Origin: Phymorhynchus buccinoides | Taxonomy: Eukaryota > Mollusca > Gastropoda > Neogastropoda > Raphitomidae | Assembly: GCA_017654935.2 (NCBI GenBank) | Contig: CM065713.1 | Span: 20,976,566 to 21,040,565 of the forward strand | DNA: 64,000 nt | Reading direction: 5' to 3' | In this document: one piece after another, positions 12,001 through 22,990 of the stretch | Layout of the letters: each line of letters begins with the position of its first letter | Position numbering within the stretch: position 1 is the first letter of the stretch | Translations under genes and position numbers: made by a program | The notes under the pieces: generated by a model | Told to the model about the DNA's origin: nothing | Databases searched by the model: none | Seen by the model: only the letters and a program-made list of their open reading frames with translations

Positions 12001-12627
12001 TGCCAGTCAATGTGTGAACAACACCTGCAGATAGCAGTATGGGAATGTGTGTGTGCCACTCAATAATGTGTGAACAACACCTGTAGATAGCAGTATGGGA
12101 ATGTGTGTGTGCCAGTCAATAATGTGTGAACACCACCTGTAGATAGCAGTATGTGAATGGAATGTGTGTGCCAGTCAATAATGTGTGAACAACACCTGCA
12201 GATAGCAGTATGGGAATGTGTGTGTGCCAGTCAATAATGTGTGAACAACACCTGCAGATAGCAGTATGGGAATGTGTGTGTGCCAGTCAATAATGTGTGA
12301 ACAACACCTGCAGATAGCAGTATGGGAGTGGAATGTGTGTGCCAGTCAATAATGTGTGAACAACACCTGCAGATAGCAGTATGGGAGTGTGTGTGTGCCA
12401 GTCAATAATGTGTGAACAACACCTGCAGATAGCAGTATGGGAGTGTGTGTGTGCCAGTCAATAATGTGTGAACAACACCTGCAGATAGCAGTAAGGGAAT
12501 GTGTGTGCCAGTCAATAATGTGTGAACACCACCTGCAGATAGCAGTATGGGAATGTGTGTGCCAGTCAATAATGTGTGAACACCACCTGCAGATAGCAGT
12601 AAGGGAATGTGTGTGCCAGTCAATAAT
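9081..12627. repeat. Minisatellite array, right block, about 60 copies
   Basis: Continuation of the 5.3-6.0 kb array. It starts with the right copy of the 10-bp target-site duplication (9081-9090). From 9.1 to about 10.3 kb, 61-bp units with TGTGAATGGAATG and CACCACCTGCAG are frequent. From 10.3 to 12.3 kb, 56-bp TATGGGAATGTGTG units dominate, with scattered 53-bp copies. The last copies (12.48-12.62 kb) are shorter, with GTAAGGGAATGTGTGTG. The array stops abruptly at TCAATAATC followed by T-rich sequence. Confidence 0.97.
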
Positions 12628-12639
12628 CTTTTATTATTT

Positions 12640-12855
12640 TTTTTAACGTTTTTATTTCATTTTTCTGATATTAAGACACAAACACTATAAATCAATAGTT
12701 TAAGAAATAAACTAGTAAGCTTAAAGAGAAGAGAAAAAACCAAAACACAAACATTTTTATTTCATTTTTCTCATATTAAGACACAAACAAACACTATAAA
12801 TCAATAGTTTAAGAAATAAACTAGTAAACTTAAAGAGAAGAGAAAAAAAACAAAA
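12640..12855. repeat. ~105-bp tandem duplication in AT-rich DNA
   Basis: Two copies of a segment beginning TTTTTATTTCATTTTTCT and containing ATCAATAGTTTAAGAAATAA lie at about 12646-12745 and 12753-12850. They differ by a few substitutions and an extra CAAA. Confidence 0.9.
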
Positions 12856-13337
12856 AAAACATATTGAGATAAAGTAGAATATAATTTAACTCAAAACTAA
12901 TAATATAACCAAAAAAAATTTAAGCCACACACACACAAAAAAAGAAAATGCATAGTAATAATAATAATTAAAAATATATATATATAATAATAATAATAAT
13001 ACCTCACCCCCTCCCCATAATTTTTATTTCTGTTTTTCATCATTCACAAAATGGCCTGGATCAAACATTTTACGTAGGTCACAATAAATCGAGTTGTGCA
13101 TTGTCCAATACCACAGACACAGGAATAGGTATGCATCATTATAAACATATTATTATTTACTATAGTAATGCATATGGCCTTGTTTTGCGGCCTCATCATG
13201 CAAGCAAAAAGCAGTTTATTAAGAGAGACAGTCGAGGTTCATAAGCCATCCATTTTGCATTGATGTCAGTTTGGTTCATTGCAACAATTGAGCTATGTTT
13301 TCTATTTTATGCCTTTCTTTCAATATTTTCAGAAATA
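12856..13337. other. AT-rich flank of Tc1 with TAA/TA simple repeats
   Basis: Short (TAA)n and (TA)n runs at about 12955-13000, then unrecognised sequence. The last ~35 bases before the Tc1 (minus strand) still encode a retrotransposon RT fragment (ISENIERKA). Confidence 0.6.
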
Positions 13338-13365
13338 AGCTATCCACAAAAAGTTAAGGATCACT
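13338..13365 (+). repeat. Tc1 left terminal inverted repeat
   Basis: Pairs with 14943-14970 (reverse complement). The shared inner part is CACAAAAAGTTAAGGATCAC; mismatches fall at outer positions 1, 2, 6 and 7. Confidence 0.9.
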
Positions 13366-13579
13366 TGCAAACTAATTCATAACTTTCCAAATAAGAAAGC
13401 CAATGCGTTGAATTTTGGCCAACATTTAATTCAATGCTTTAGTGATAACGATACACAATTGCCTTCAATTTCGAGCAATCGTTTGGTCTGTACATTTGAT
13501 CAAAGTGGGTACGTATCGAAATTTGATTTCCCAAAGTCATTGAAATCACAAGACAGGGCATTCTGATGCTCCCAAAAGT

Positions 13580-14608
13580 TCAGTAATGCGTGTATCCGCC
13601 ATGGCTGTTCTGGCACTCGACGCAGCGAGTCCTCATGGAGTTGACCAGGGTGGTGAAGATCCTCTGTGGAAGCGCCTGCCACTCAGCCTGCAGCATCTGG
13701 TAGAGGTGCTGGGCATCCCTGGGAGGGGGGTGGTTGCTCCTCACTTTGCAATCCAGCTCATCCCAGAGGTTCTCAATCGGGTTGAGATCGGGACTGCATG
13801 CTGGCCACTCCATTCTGTTGACTCCAGACTGCTGCAGGAAGTCGTTGACCACCCTTGCCCTGTGGGGGCGAGCGTTGTCATCCTGGTAGACAGCCGGCGG
13901 TCCCATCTGCTGCAGTGTAGGCACAGCCAGCGGTCGAAGGATCTCATCCCGGTATCGGAGGCCAGTCAGGTTACCCTGTACATGATACAAGGGTGTTCTG
14001 TGGTGAAGGCTGAAGGCCCCCCAGACCATTACAGAACCTCCACCAAAGGCCACCTTTTCTTGGACAGTGGCGTCAATAAAGCGTTCCCCTGGGCGCCTCC
14101 AGACCCTCAGTCGGCCGTCGTTGTGGTTCAGGGTGAAGCGTGATTCATCACTGAACAGGACCTGGGACCATTGCTGACGTGTCCACCTCACGTGACGTCT
14201 GCAGAAGGCGCGGCGTGCTGCCCTATGGGCTGGAGTTAAGCGTGGCCGTACAGCTGGGCGACGAGAACGGAGGTTAAACCCATGAAGGCGGTTCCGTATG
14301 GTCTGCTGGCTGATGTTGATGTTAGTAGCCACCCTCAGCTGCCTTCGAATGATGCTGGAAGAGGCTGTTCTTGTCTGCAGGGCTTGTCGTTCAATGAGAC
14401 GATCTTCACGTGGAGTTGTCTTCTTCGGTCGACCAGATCTGCGTCTTTCATGGACCCTCCCAGTGGCTGTGAAGCGTTGAATCAGTCTGACAATGACCGA
14501 GATGGACACCTGAAGTCGCCTGGCCACTTCTCGCTTGGGAACACCATCTTGGAACCATGCAACAGCTCGTCCCCTATCCAACTCGCTCAATTTTCGTCGT
14601 GGAGGCAT
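13580..14608 (-). CDS. Tc1-type transposase, DD34E, intact
   Basis: This encodes a cut-and-paste transposase that binds the element's inverted repeats and inserts at TA. From the chosen start (Met at 14606-14608, MPPRRKLSEL) it is 342 aa, the usual Tc1 length. An upstream in-frame Met at 14716 would add 36 hydrophobic residues and is less likely. The N-terminal ~110 residues form the paired-type helix-turn-helix DNA-binding region (VPKREVARRLQVS), with a GRPKK AT-hook-like motif at 59-63. The catalytic triad is visible: D154 (LFSDESRF), D244 (YQDDNARPH) and E279 (SPDLNPIENLW), with exactly 34 residues between the second D and the E. There is no stop or frameshift. It has its own TIRs, so this copy may be autonomous. 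Expression cannot be judged from sequence. Confidence 0.95.
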   Translation of the reverse strand: MPPRRKLSELDRGRAVAWFQDGVPKREVARRLQVSISVIVRLIQRFTATGRVHERRRSGRPKKTTPREDRLIERQALQTRTASSSIIRRQLRVATNINISQQTIRNRLHGFNLRSRRPAVRPRLTPAHRAARRAFCRRHVRWTRQQWSQVLFSDESRFTLNHNDGRLRVWRRPGERFIDATVQEKVAFGGGSVMVWGAFSLHHRTPLYHVQGNLTGLRYRDEILRPLAVPTLQQMGPPAVYQDDNARPHRARVVNDFLQQSGVNRMEWPACSPDLNPIENLWDELDCKVRSNHPPPRDAQHLYQMLQAEWQALPQRIFTTLVNSMRTRCVECQNSHGGYTHY

Positions 14609-14942
14609 TGTCAAATCAGGCCTAATACTGGTGGTATGTCTTCTTATAAAGCCAAGCAAGAGACAGCATCTCACACATAAACAGCAGTGCTTGCACGTGC
14701 ATAATGGTTTTTCCATCTGGCTTGTGCAATGTGTTCATGCAGAACGATCCAAAACAAGGTCCTTTTTCGCAAGTTTCCGCTTTTTCTTTTGCTGCCAAGC
14801 TCAGTAATAGAGAATCACATGCAATGTTTCCACTAACACAACATCGCCCACTTACAGCTGAACAAGAATTCATAACAATTTGGCTTGACTGAGAAAAAAA
14901 TAACAGGAGCGAACGGAGTTTCTTGCGCACCTGTTTTCTCAT

Positions 14943-14970
14943 AGTGATCCTTAACTTTTTGTGAGTAGTG
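14943..14970 (-). repeat. Tc1 right terminal inverted repeat
   Basis: Reads GTGATCCTTAACTTTTTGTG on the plus strand and is followed by the TA at 14971-14972. Confidence 0.9.
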
Positions 14971-15244
14971 TATGTCTAATAAATCCTGTTTGGTCTTCGT
15001 TTATAATGCTAGGTAATACACGTTTTATTCTATTAGCTATAGATGATGATCCTATTTTATAAATAACATTTAAAAGAGAAATGGGTCTCCAATTTTTTTA
15101 TAAATTGTCTGGGTTATCACCTTTTGGAACACATGTAATGATACCCTGCCTTTGGACACATGACAGTTCACCCTTTAAAAAACCTGCATTTAATGCTCTT
15201 ACCACAAACACACCCAATTGTTTCCAAAAGACCTTAACAAATTC

Positions 15245-15461
15245 GTAATTGTGGCGGTACCATAGCCGATGAGGTTTAACTGAGGCGTGGTTACCGCTAC
15301 ACCTATCTGTATTGTTTTAAAAAATCGGGACTTTACTGGTGTTGCACTGCCTCCGGGCATTGCCTCCAGTATTGTTCCCACCATCTTTGTATCTACAAAT
15401 GTCCCATGTGTGTCTGTTCCGGACCGAGAGGACGTAAAACACAATTTTTCATTCATTCATT
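15245..15461 (+). mobile_element. SINE insertion with (ATTC)n tail and target-site duplication
   Basis: A 217-bp segment flanked by CCTTAACAAATTC (15232-15244) and CCTTAATAAATTC (15462-15474), a 13-bp direct repeat with one mismatch. It ends in CATTCATTCATTC. The LINE reading frame resumes on both sides, so this is an insertion. Its core (GCATTGCCTCCAGTATTG, CATCTTTGTATCTACAAATG) is related to the copies near 36.1, 40.5, 43.3 and 49.4 kb. Confidence 0.8.
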
Positions 15462-16556
15462 CCTTAATAAATTCAGCACTGAAGCCATCAGTACCTGGGC
15501 TTTTATTATTTTTCATGTTTTTAAGAACTAAAGAAGCTTCCTCTAGTGTAATTAAACCTTCCAATTTATCATAATCTTGAACTTCTTTTAAAATATCTTT
15601 TTGATCCACGTTTTTACTAACGTAATGCCTTTTTTCAAGATTACAGAAATAGGAACCAACTTTCTCTCCTTCTGCTACCCATCTAGCACGTGATCTTAAT
15701 AGAACGCCTTCAATTCCTTTTGCTCAGATTTCTTTTGGTTTGTCTTTTTTTTGCATCTATGGCTCGAAACTCCCTCTCAGATTTTATCTCATTTTTGTCT
15801 AAATTGCGGATTTCCTGTTCTAACTGTTCTTCTTCTTCCATACACTTTCTCTTTTTCGCAGTTGCAAATGAAATAGTCCTTGATCTTATTTTCATTAACA
15901 AAAAGTCAAGAAATAGGTCGTCAGAAATAGAAAATTCTAATTAATCATCCGTTTTGTTAATATCATTTTTATTTAACAAATATTCTGCCTTTATATTCCT
16001 GATTTCTTCATTTATTTCATCCAAATAAGCTTTGTCTTTTAATAGAGATGTGTTCAGCTTCCAGTATGTGTTACGTTTAATGCTTTCATTTAGTTTTAAT
16101 TTTAATAGGACAGTTGAGTGGTCTGTTCTGTAGCCAGTGTCTATGTCTGTATCCTCTACATAAGAAACGACCATATCCGAGATTAAAAAGAAATCTAACC
16201 TAGCCTGTTGAAATGGATTAGTCCATGTAAAGCAGTGACAATCAGGGTTCATTTCTCTCCAAATATCATTTAAATCAAGGGTCTCAATTATATTCTCAAC
16301 CGCCTGCTTTGCATGAGGATTATTTATATGTTTATAATTATGATAATCTACTTACTTCAAGGACCAGATTGAAATCCCCTCCTATCACAATATTTTTGGG
16401 CCCAAAATTGACAATCTTTCCACACATTATTATAAAATTCAGGTTCATCCCTATTTGGCCCGTATATATTTACTAAAAGAAAATTAATCTTTTGTCAATA
16501 TGAGCTATTATGTAATTTCCAGTAGGATCTCTGACAACTTGTTTGACTTTTGTCAC

Positions 16557-18867
16557 GATACTCCTGCAGTTTTACACAAGGAAGTACGTACTAGGGAGGG
16601 TTCAAGTTAAGGGTAGACGGATCTCTGAGTCACACAACCAAACACTCACACACCCACACCAGACCAGACAAAATAATAAAATTGACAACAAGAAAACTTT
16701 ACTGTTTGTTCTCTTTTCAAATACAAACTTCCCACGAGGGGTAGTCAAAATAAATAAATCAACTATGAAAACTAATTAATAGCATGAGCCGTAGAGCCCT
16801 TACGTCCTTTTCCTTTTAATTCAATAAGAAAATGAGAAGGGAAAAAACAACTACTTTTACTTTTAATAAAGTGATCTCATTAACAACAACAACAAAAGAA
16901 ATGTTAATCACCAGTGTGTCCAAAATGTCCAAGGGCTAATCCCACTGGCGAGGTGCAGGGTTCGACGACGAAAAAGAGGTAGGCTGGGTCGTCGATCAGC
17001 CCACTCTTTCACAAGGCACTTCGGGTCGCCTTAGCCCACCCTCTCCAACAAGGAGCTTCAGGTCCGGGACGCTGGTCAAGCTTTTGGGCGTCCTTCAGCT
17101 GGAAGCTGGACTCTCAGCTTCGGCCCCTATATGAAATATGAAATCCAGGGACTAACCCCGGCGGAGATCAGAATCGTATCCAACTATACGCCTCGTGAAT
17201 TGCGTGTTGTTGCCACTAAATATTAATGAGATCGAAAACAATTTTGAAAAGAAGAGAAAGAACTGAATTTCAGAAAAGTTAGGACATAAAGGCCTTTTAC
17301 AATTTTGACTCATGCTCCAAGCAGGAAAAAGCAAATGCTTAAAAGAAAATATAACCTTTCTTTTATATTTGTAGCAAAACAGTTCACGATGATTTGCGCA
17401 AAAGTTCTAAACACAACAATGAGCAAATCAGTGAAGATAAAGGGGACAGTGTTGCGTCCCCAAATCCCAAAGGCTGCGCACCAACCTTACATTTCAATAA
17501 CATACTAGAGTGCTGCAAAAATAACAATTAGTGCATAAGCAAGAGAGCGCACTTTTGGGCACGCCATATAAACATCATGACTATTAAAACATTCATTAAA
17601 ATGAATACTGTGCTCACAAAAATTAAAGAGCTTATTTTAAGTTCCTCAAAAGGAACGAATACATTTCTTCCACGCGGTGAGTTCCCTCTCTGAGTCTGGC
17701 TAGCTAATTTAATTTAACTTGACTTCCAAACCAAGCTACTACACAACCACGTGAAATGTAACATTATCAGACTCAGGAGCTAGGAAGATTATTAAAAATT
17801 GTAATATAAAATTTAAATGTTACTAAATAAAACATTAAAATTAAGACAAACAAAATAAAGGAAGCTCCCCAACGGTCGCCACCGACACAGAAGAACCCAA
17901 AACTAAGTATACCTGCAAATGAATCGAGAATGAATATGGGAAATGGGAGAGAACTACTACCTGACTATGGAAACGAAATTAGGCAAAACGGAACCAAAAT
18001 CGTTAACCATAAAGACACTTTCACCGCTAAACTTCAAGAAGGAAAGAAAACCACAGAAACCATAATGAATTGAACACTGCCATTTTGACGAGGAAGCGAA
18101 GTTTGAAATATGACCTTCCACCCAGACCTGAGGCCGCATGGAAACCAAGAATAATCCTCTTAGACAAACTAACAAACTCCAAAAACTAAAACACTCACCA
18201 CAAATCCCGGTGGCTGCTATGTAGGCCTACAGACTACGTTCCCAAGGCCCCTGAGCATCGGCGAAGATCGCCCAAGACCTGGTGTTCCCACGCCAAACAA
18301 AGCTGGTGATTCCCAAGCCGGCAGGGCTGATGTTTCCCACACTGACACGGCTGGTAGGCTGGTGATTCCCGAGTCGGCAGGGCTGATGTCTTCCACACTG
18401 ACACGACTGGTAGGCTGACTGAACAGCAGAAAAGGGTTCTTAACGAGTCGTGGCTCGTCCCAGGGTCGCCCCCGATTTCCCCTGACAGATGATCTCAGAA
18501 GGAGTGCCAAGACGCAACTGATTTGAACTAGACCAAAAAGGGTCCTACAACAACTCTCAAAACTGAACTCTTCACATCGCCGGAAGACGAATCCTTACAC
18601 ACAAACACGATTTAGGAAAGAAAAACGACAAAAGCATGCAAAGTTTTAATCAATTCTTAAAGAAAAAGAAAAATGAAAAACGAACACACATACACACGGA
18701 TACACACACACTCGCTCTCTTAATCATCCTCTCCTTCCTCTTCACGTGCTTTTGTCACCAAGCGTGACAACAGTGAAAAGATGGTAGGGAGAATGAGTAT
18801 ACTTAGAGCTGGATGAGGGAGAAGATTGGGCTGCGTGCAGACATGGGTGCTGCCCGCGACACAAGTT
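16557..18867. other. Unrecognised 2.3-kb block, no gene seen
   Basis: No convincing coding sequence. It is bounded by a 10-bp direct repeat, CTTTTGTCAC, at 16547-16556 and 18749-18758. It contains a moderately GC-rich patch (16.9-17.15 kb) and a 56-bp tandem duplication. It could be a non-coding mobile element, but the ends do not fit a known class clearly. Confidence 0.4.
18303..18414. repeat. 56-bp tandem duplication
   Basis: Two copies beginning CTGGTGATTCCC start at 18303 and 18359 and differ by a few bases (CAAGCCGG versus CGAGTCGG). Confidence 0.9.
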
Positions 18868-19106
18868 TCAAGTTTCAAGTTTTTATTTCAACTTCCAGCC
18901 CAGAGGGCTTCAAAGCCATAAACACAAACACTCACAACAAATTTGTCCCCATAAACATTCAATGAAACAAACGTGCAGAACACAAGGCAATTGATATGAT
19001 ATTAACATATGCAAAAAAGAAATTACCAGTGCTAACAACAAATGCATCACCACTAGAAAAGATGTAAAATAAAATTAAAAAACCTTGCCAGCTTTCTCAA
19101 TACTCT

Positions 19107-19410
19107 TGGGTTTGAACTACTCAGTAACGATTTAAATTTGTGGACATTTGGGTGGTGATTATAATACTTTGAAAACAATTCTTTTCTTTTTTCTTTTACT
19201 GGTCCGTATGGGCATTGCAATACGTAATGGAATTCGTCGCCAATTTCGTCTCTATTACTGGGTTTGAACTACTCAGTAACGATTTAAATTTGTGGACATT
19301 TGGGTGGTGATTATAATACTTTGAAAACAATTCTTTTCTTTTTTCTTTTACTGGTCCGTATGGGCATTGCAATACGTAATGGAATTCGTCGCCAATTTCG
19401 TCTCTATTAC
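19107..19410. repeat. 152-bp tandem duplication at the LINE C-terminus
   Basis: The segment starting GGGTTTGAACTACTCAGTAA appears at 19108 and 19260, offset 152, essentially identical. It duplicates the coding end and start of the 3' UTR. The ORF terminates within the second-read copy, so the RT itself is not disrupted. Confidence 0.95.
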
Positions 19411-22400
19411 AAAATAAACAATTCCGCTCATTTCTAGCAACATTAAAAAACCGCTGCTTTTGAACCGGTAGTTTATTGTTGGTTGTTCTAAACTTCAACA
19501 TAGATTGTCTTAAATTTTTAGGAAGCAGTAATAGGTAATTTTCCAATAAATGATTTTCTTTATATAAACGGTAGTTATAACAAACACTGTTGGTGTTAAC
19601 CTCATTATGCCAATATTGTAGGAACTGGTCTTTTAATCTTTGTTTCACAATGTATTTAAACTGTATTAATGAGAGAGTCGGGTTCGTCCAAAGATATGTC
19701 ATACCAAGGGAGTCTAAAAATGTTTTAATTTGAGCCAACCAAGAAACTCCCAAACCATCCTTTAGATATTGTTTATAACACAAATTAAACATCAAAACAG
19801 AAGCTTTTGAAGTGTTCTTATATGTAAATAATTTATACCAATACACGAGCATTCTAGTTTTAGCTTCAATATCTACAGGAAAAACACCTGTTTCCCCAAT
19901 AACCATACATGTTGGCGTAGACTTTTTGAGTCCTAAAACTAACTTTAAATAACGCAATTGTAGTCTCTGGACAGTTTCCAATCCATCCCCAGCCCAAACC
20001 TCACAACCATACAAAAGAATTGGTTTTATGCACTTATCAAATAATTCCAATTGTATATCTAGGGGGAAATTTAACTTCCTACACCTGCGCAGTAAAAGAA
20101 ACATAGCTCTATTTGCTTGATTGAATTGCAATCTCATTGCTTTTTTGAATTTATTGTTGTAACTGAAGAGTACACCTAAATATTTATATTCCCAAACAAC
20201 TTCTATGGTTTCGCCTCTGTAAAGCAACCTCGGTAAATTTCTGATCTTACCCCTTGAAAAAACCATTACTTTTGTCTTACTTGTGTTAATATGAAGGCAG
20301 TTAACTTCACAGTACATTTCAAGGAGGTTCAGAGACTTTTGCATTTATTCTGGTGACTCTGCCAGAATAACAGTATCGTCAGCATAAAGCAACAGGAATA
20401 ATCGTAGATAACTTTCAACATCAGCGATGTCCAGACTCCATGCAAACGACTCAACAACTCTCAGGCCTTGGACATTAGATGAGAAAAATTCACTTAGATC
20501 ATTTAAGAACAAGGCAAACAATACTGGCGATAGGTTTTCTCCCTGACGCAGGCCGATATTCAAAATAAAGGGTTGTGCGCAACCAGTACTGGTTTTAATA
20601 CACGATTTAGCTTTAGCATACATATCTTTTACAATAGAAAGGACATTTCCACAGATGTTCTGTTTTATTAACTTGCTCCATAGGATAGATCTTTGGACAC
20701 TGTCAAAAGCCTTTCTGTAATCTACGAATGCGCAATAAAGCCTCTTTCGTTTTTGTAAATATATATCAATCAAACAGTGTAATGAAAAGATGTGGTCCAT
20801 GGTGGAATGGTCTTTTCGAAACCCTGCCTGCTCAAAGCCAAGTAGATTATTCTTTTCAAGAAATTTGTAAATGCGGTTATTTATTATACTTGTAAAAAGT
20901 TTACCAAAGCAACTAAGTACACTAATCCCCCTGTAGTTGTCTGGATTTTTAACATCTCCCTTGCCTTTATACACCGGAGTTATATATCCTACAGCCCAGG
21001 CCGTTGGAACTTTTCCAGAACGCAGTATCACGTTAAACAGCATTGTTATTGTTTGCACTAATTTTGAACTACCTGCTTTCAAAAATTCATTTAATATACT
21101 ATCAGGACCACATGCTTTATTGTTTTTAAACTGTTTAACGCCTGTTATTGTTTCCTCAACGGTGATCTCTTTATTTATTTCTTCATTGTCAGTACTAATC
21201 CCTTCCCCAGTGTCTTCTTCAACATCTATTAACTGGTCTGTGGAAGCATTAGTTAGTTGCTCAAAATGTTCAACAAACGTTTCATGGCTAACTTGCTCTA
21301 TGATTTTATTTCTTTGATCCTTGTCACTAATTAGTTTCCAGTATTGCTTAGGGTCTTTAGAGCGTAGCGATCGTATCTTCTTGTGAAAACTTTTAATATA
21401 TTCATTACACTTTTTATTTATCATTTTTTGGTAATCTTTAAAAGCCTGACCACGTTTTCTTTTATTTGGATCGGACCTAGTTAGTTGATAATGATGCTTA
21501 GCTCTTCGGTATGCTCGTCTTTCAGTTTTACAATCAGAATCAAACCACTCTTCATTTGTTTTTGGCGTGCGGCCACAGTCATTCCTCTTTCCTGTGCGCT
21601 TTGGACAGTCTCTACTCATGCCAGCCTTTACACCAGCGTCTCTCATTAAATTGCAGATTACATCAGTAGCGTTATCGATCTGAGTTTGTGAGACTGCTAC
21701 GTCAGAAAAAAACTAAGCGACTTAACACATCATTAGCTGTGGCAATATCCTGGTCATTTAGCTCATTTACAAAATTATTTTCAAGTTCTGGTTTCCAATA
21801 AAATTTCCTTCCGTTGGTTTCATTGTCTCCTATATTTCCGTTCACCTGGTCATCATTGCTAATTTTATGTTCTCCAAAGTCTATCTCAAGAAAGATCGGG
21901 TTGTGAACGTCTGATAAACAGTGGTCAAAATCACCCACTGTGAAATTTTTGAAAAGGGGGAATAACTGCGGGGAAGCTACAGCATAATCAACGATACTAG
22001 CATCTTTGCAAGTCATTTCGCCAATATCCGCATCATCACCAACTTGCCCATTCACAATAAGTAAACCATAAGTTTTACAAAAATCAATGAGCGAATGGCC
22101 TTGGTTGTTTATTGTCCTGTCCTGTGATTGTCGATGTTGCCTAACATTATAAATGTTCATCAAATCAACCATTCCAGATTCACCTAATTGTTCATCAATA
22201 ATGGGAGCTTCTAACATAAAGTCTCTAACTGAACCGGTTCTGGCATTTAAATCGCCAAGGAGAACAATATTATCAAAGTCTAAATGCATAAACATTTCTT
22301 CTAGGTCTTGAAAGGCGTTATTATTATAATAAGGTGAACCCTCTGGTGGCAGGTACAATGCACACAGTAATACTGATGCAACGGGTAAGTTTGTAGATTC

Positions 22401-22990
22401 CGGAGAAAACTCAATGCAAAGACATTCTTTACAGACTACACTGTCTACAAACTTGTAGAATTTATGTAAAGATGGGTCTACCAAATTCTCCTGATTTTTT
22501 TGTTCAATTATTTTAATCTGTTTTGTGACACTTTCTCTCACAAGAATTCCAACCCCTCCCGATTTTCTTCTAAATTTCTTTCGGTTTTTGGGGATGAAGG
22601 TAAAGCCATTAATCTCTACTGTATCAAGATCACTCATTTTGGTTTCACTCAAGCAAACAATATCATTATTCGAAATTAGTTCAAGGAATTCTAGGTACTT
22701 AAGTTTAGAAAGCAGTCCACAAACGTTTAAAGAGACTATCCTTAAAGGCTTCTGTGTTAACTCTGTACAGGTCTGTGGGGTATTTCGGGTTGTAAAACTA
22801 TTCTGCATGTAACTGTCATCCTCATTTTGACCATTGGATGAGACACAACCAGAAGCAGTGCCCACATCTCTGTTTACACCATCCCCATTAGAATTATGCC
22901 CAATTATCACCCTTTTACTCTCATCTGTGTCCACTGGTACCTGGTGCCTATAAACACCCTCAACTTTCAACTTTGCTGTATGATCCAGAT
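19196..22990 (-). pseudogene. LINE ORF2: APE endonuclease plus reverse transcriptase, one frameshift and one stop
   Basis: Three minus-strand frames join end to end. The first ends at 21702 and includes the APE domain from about 22745 (LRIVSLNVCGLLSKL, CLSETKMSD, LLGDLNARTG, LSDVHNPIF). A run of seven A on the plus strand (21706-21712) causes a +1 shift; with one base fewer the frame continues into the second piece (21646-20345). That piece carries RT motifs NYRGISVLSCFGKLF, FVDYRKAFDSV (motif A), GLRQGENLSPVLFALFLNDL (motif B) and LLLYADDTVILAE (catalytic YADD). A single in-frame TAA (20345-20347) follows. The third piece (20344-19196) has SKTKVMVF, KYLGVLF, LLYGCEVWAG and CLFCNRDEIGDEFHYVLQC. 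Either lesion could be a consensus error. The Asp/His/Gly-rich part beyond about 22990 is satellite, not LINE. Confidence 0.9.

Larger units (their letters stand above)
13338..14970 (-). mobile_element. Tc1/mariner-family DNA transposon, complete
   Basis: A 1,633-bp element flanked by TA dinucleotides (13336-13337 and 14971-14972). The terminal inverted repeats are about 28 bp and share CACAAAAAGTTAAGGATCAC; the ends differ at four outer positions. It contains one uninterrupted transposase ORF on the minus strand. Length, TA target and TIR plus single-gene layout are all typical of Tc1. Confidence 0.95.
13300..16556 (-). pseudogene. 5'-truncated APE-type LINE (L1/Tx1-like), interrupted by Tc1 and a SINE
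   Basis: Minus-strand pieces line up as one retrotransposon. The endonuclease part is at about 16545-15941: QVVRDPTGNYIIAH, LLVNIYGPN, IVIGGDFN, LDFFLISD and GYRTDHS, which are APE motifs including the GDFN and SDH-like blocks. A Lys/Glu-rich linker follows (15901-15710). The N-terminal RT is at 15595-15462 (LEEASLVLKNMKNNKSPG) and resumes at about 15244-14973 (NWRPISLLNVIYKIG, DQTGFI). The last codons lie across the Tc1 at 13335-13300. A TAA stop at 15098-15100 and other frame changes disable it. The catalytic [YF]xDD region is absent, so the copy is truncated at its 3' side too. Confidence 0.85.

Noticed and set aside
9045..12646. Repeated HTAICRWCSHI-type ORFs
   Set aside because: Artefact of the minisatellite; frames break wherever unit length changes.
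16551..18768. Solo LTR with TGTCACG...CGTGACA ends
   Set aside because: No matching 4-6-bp target duplication, unusually long for a solo LTR, and the right-hand motif is part of a small local inverted repeat.
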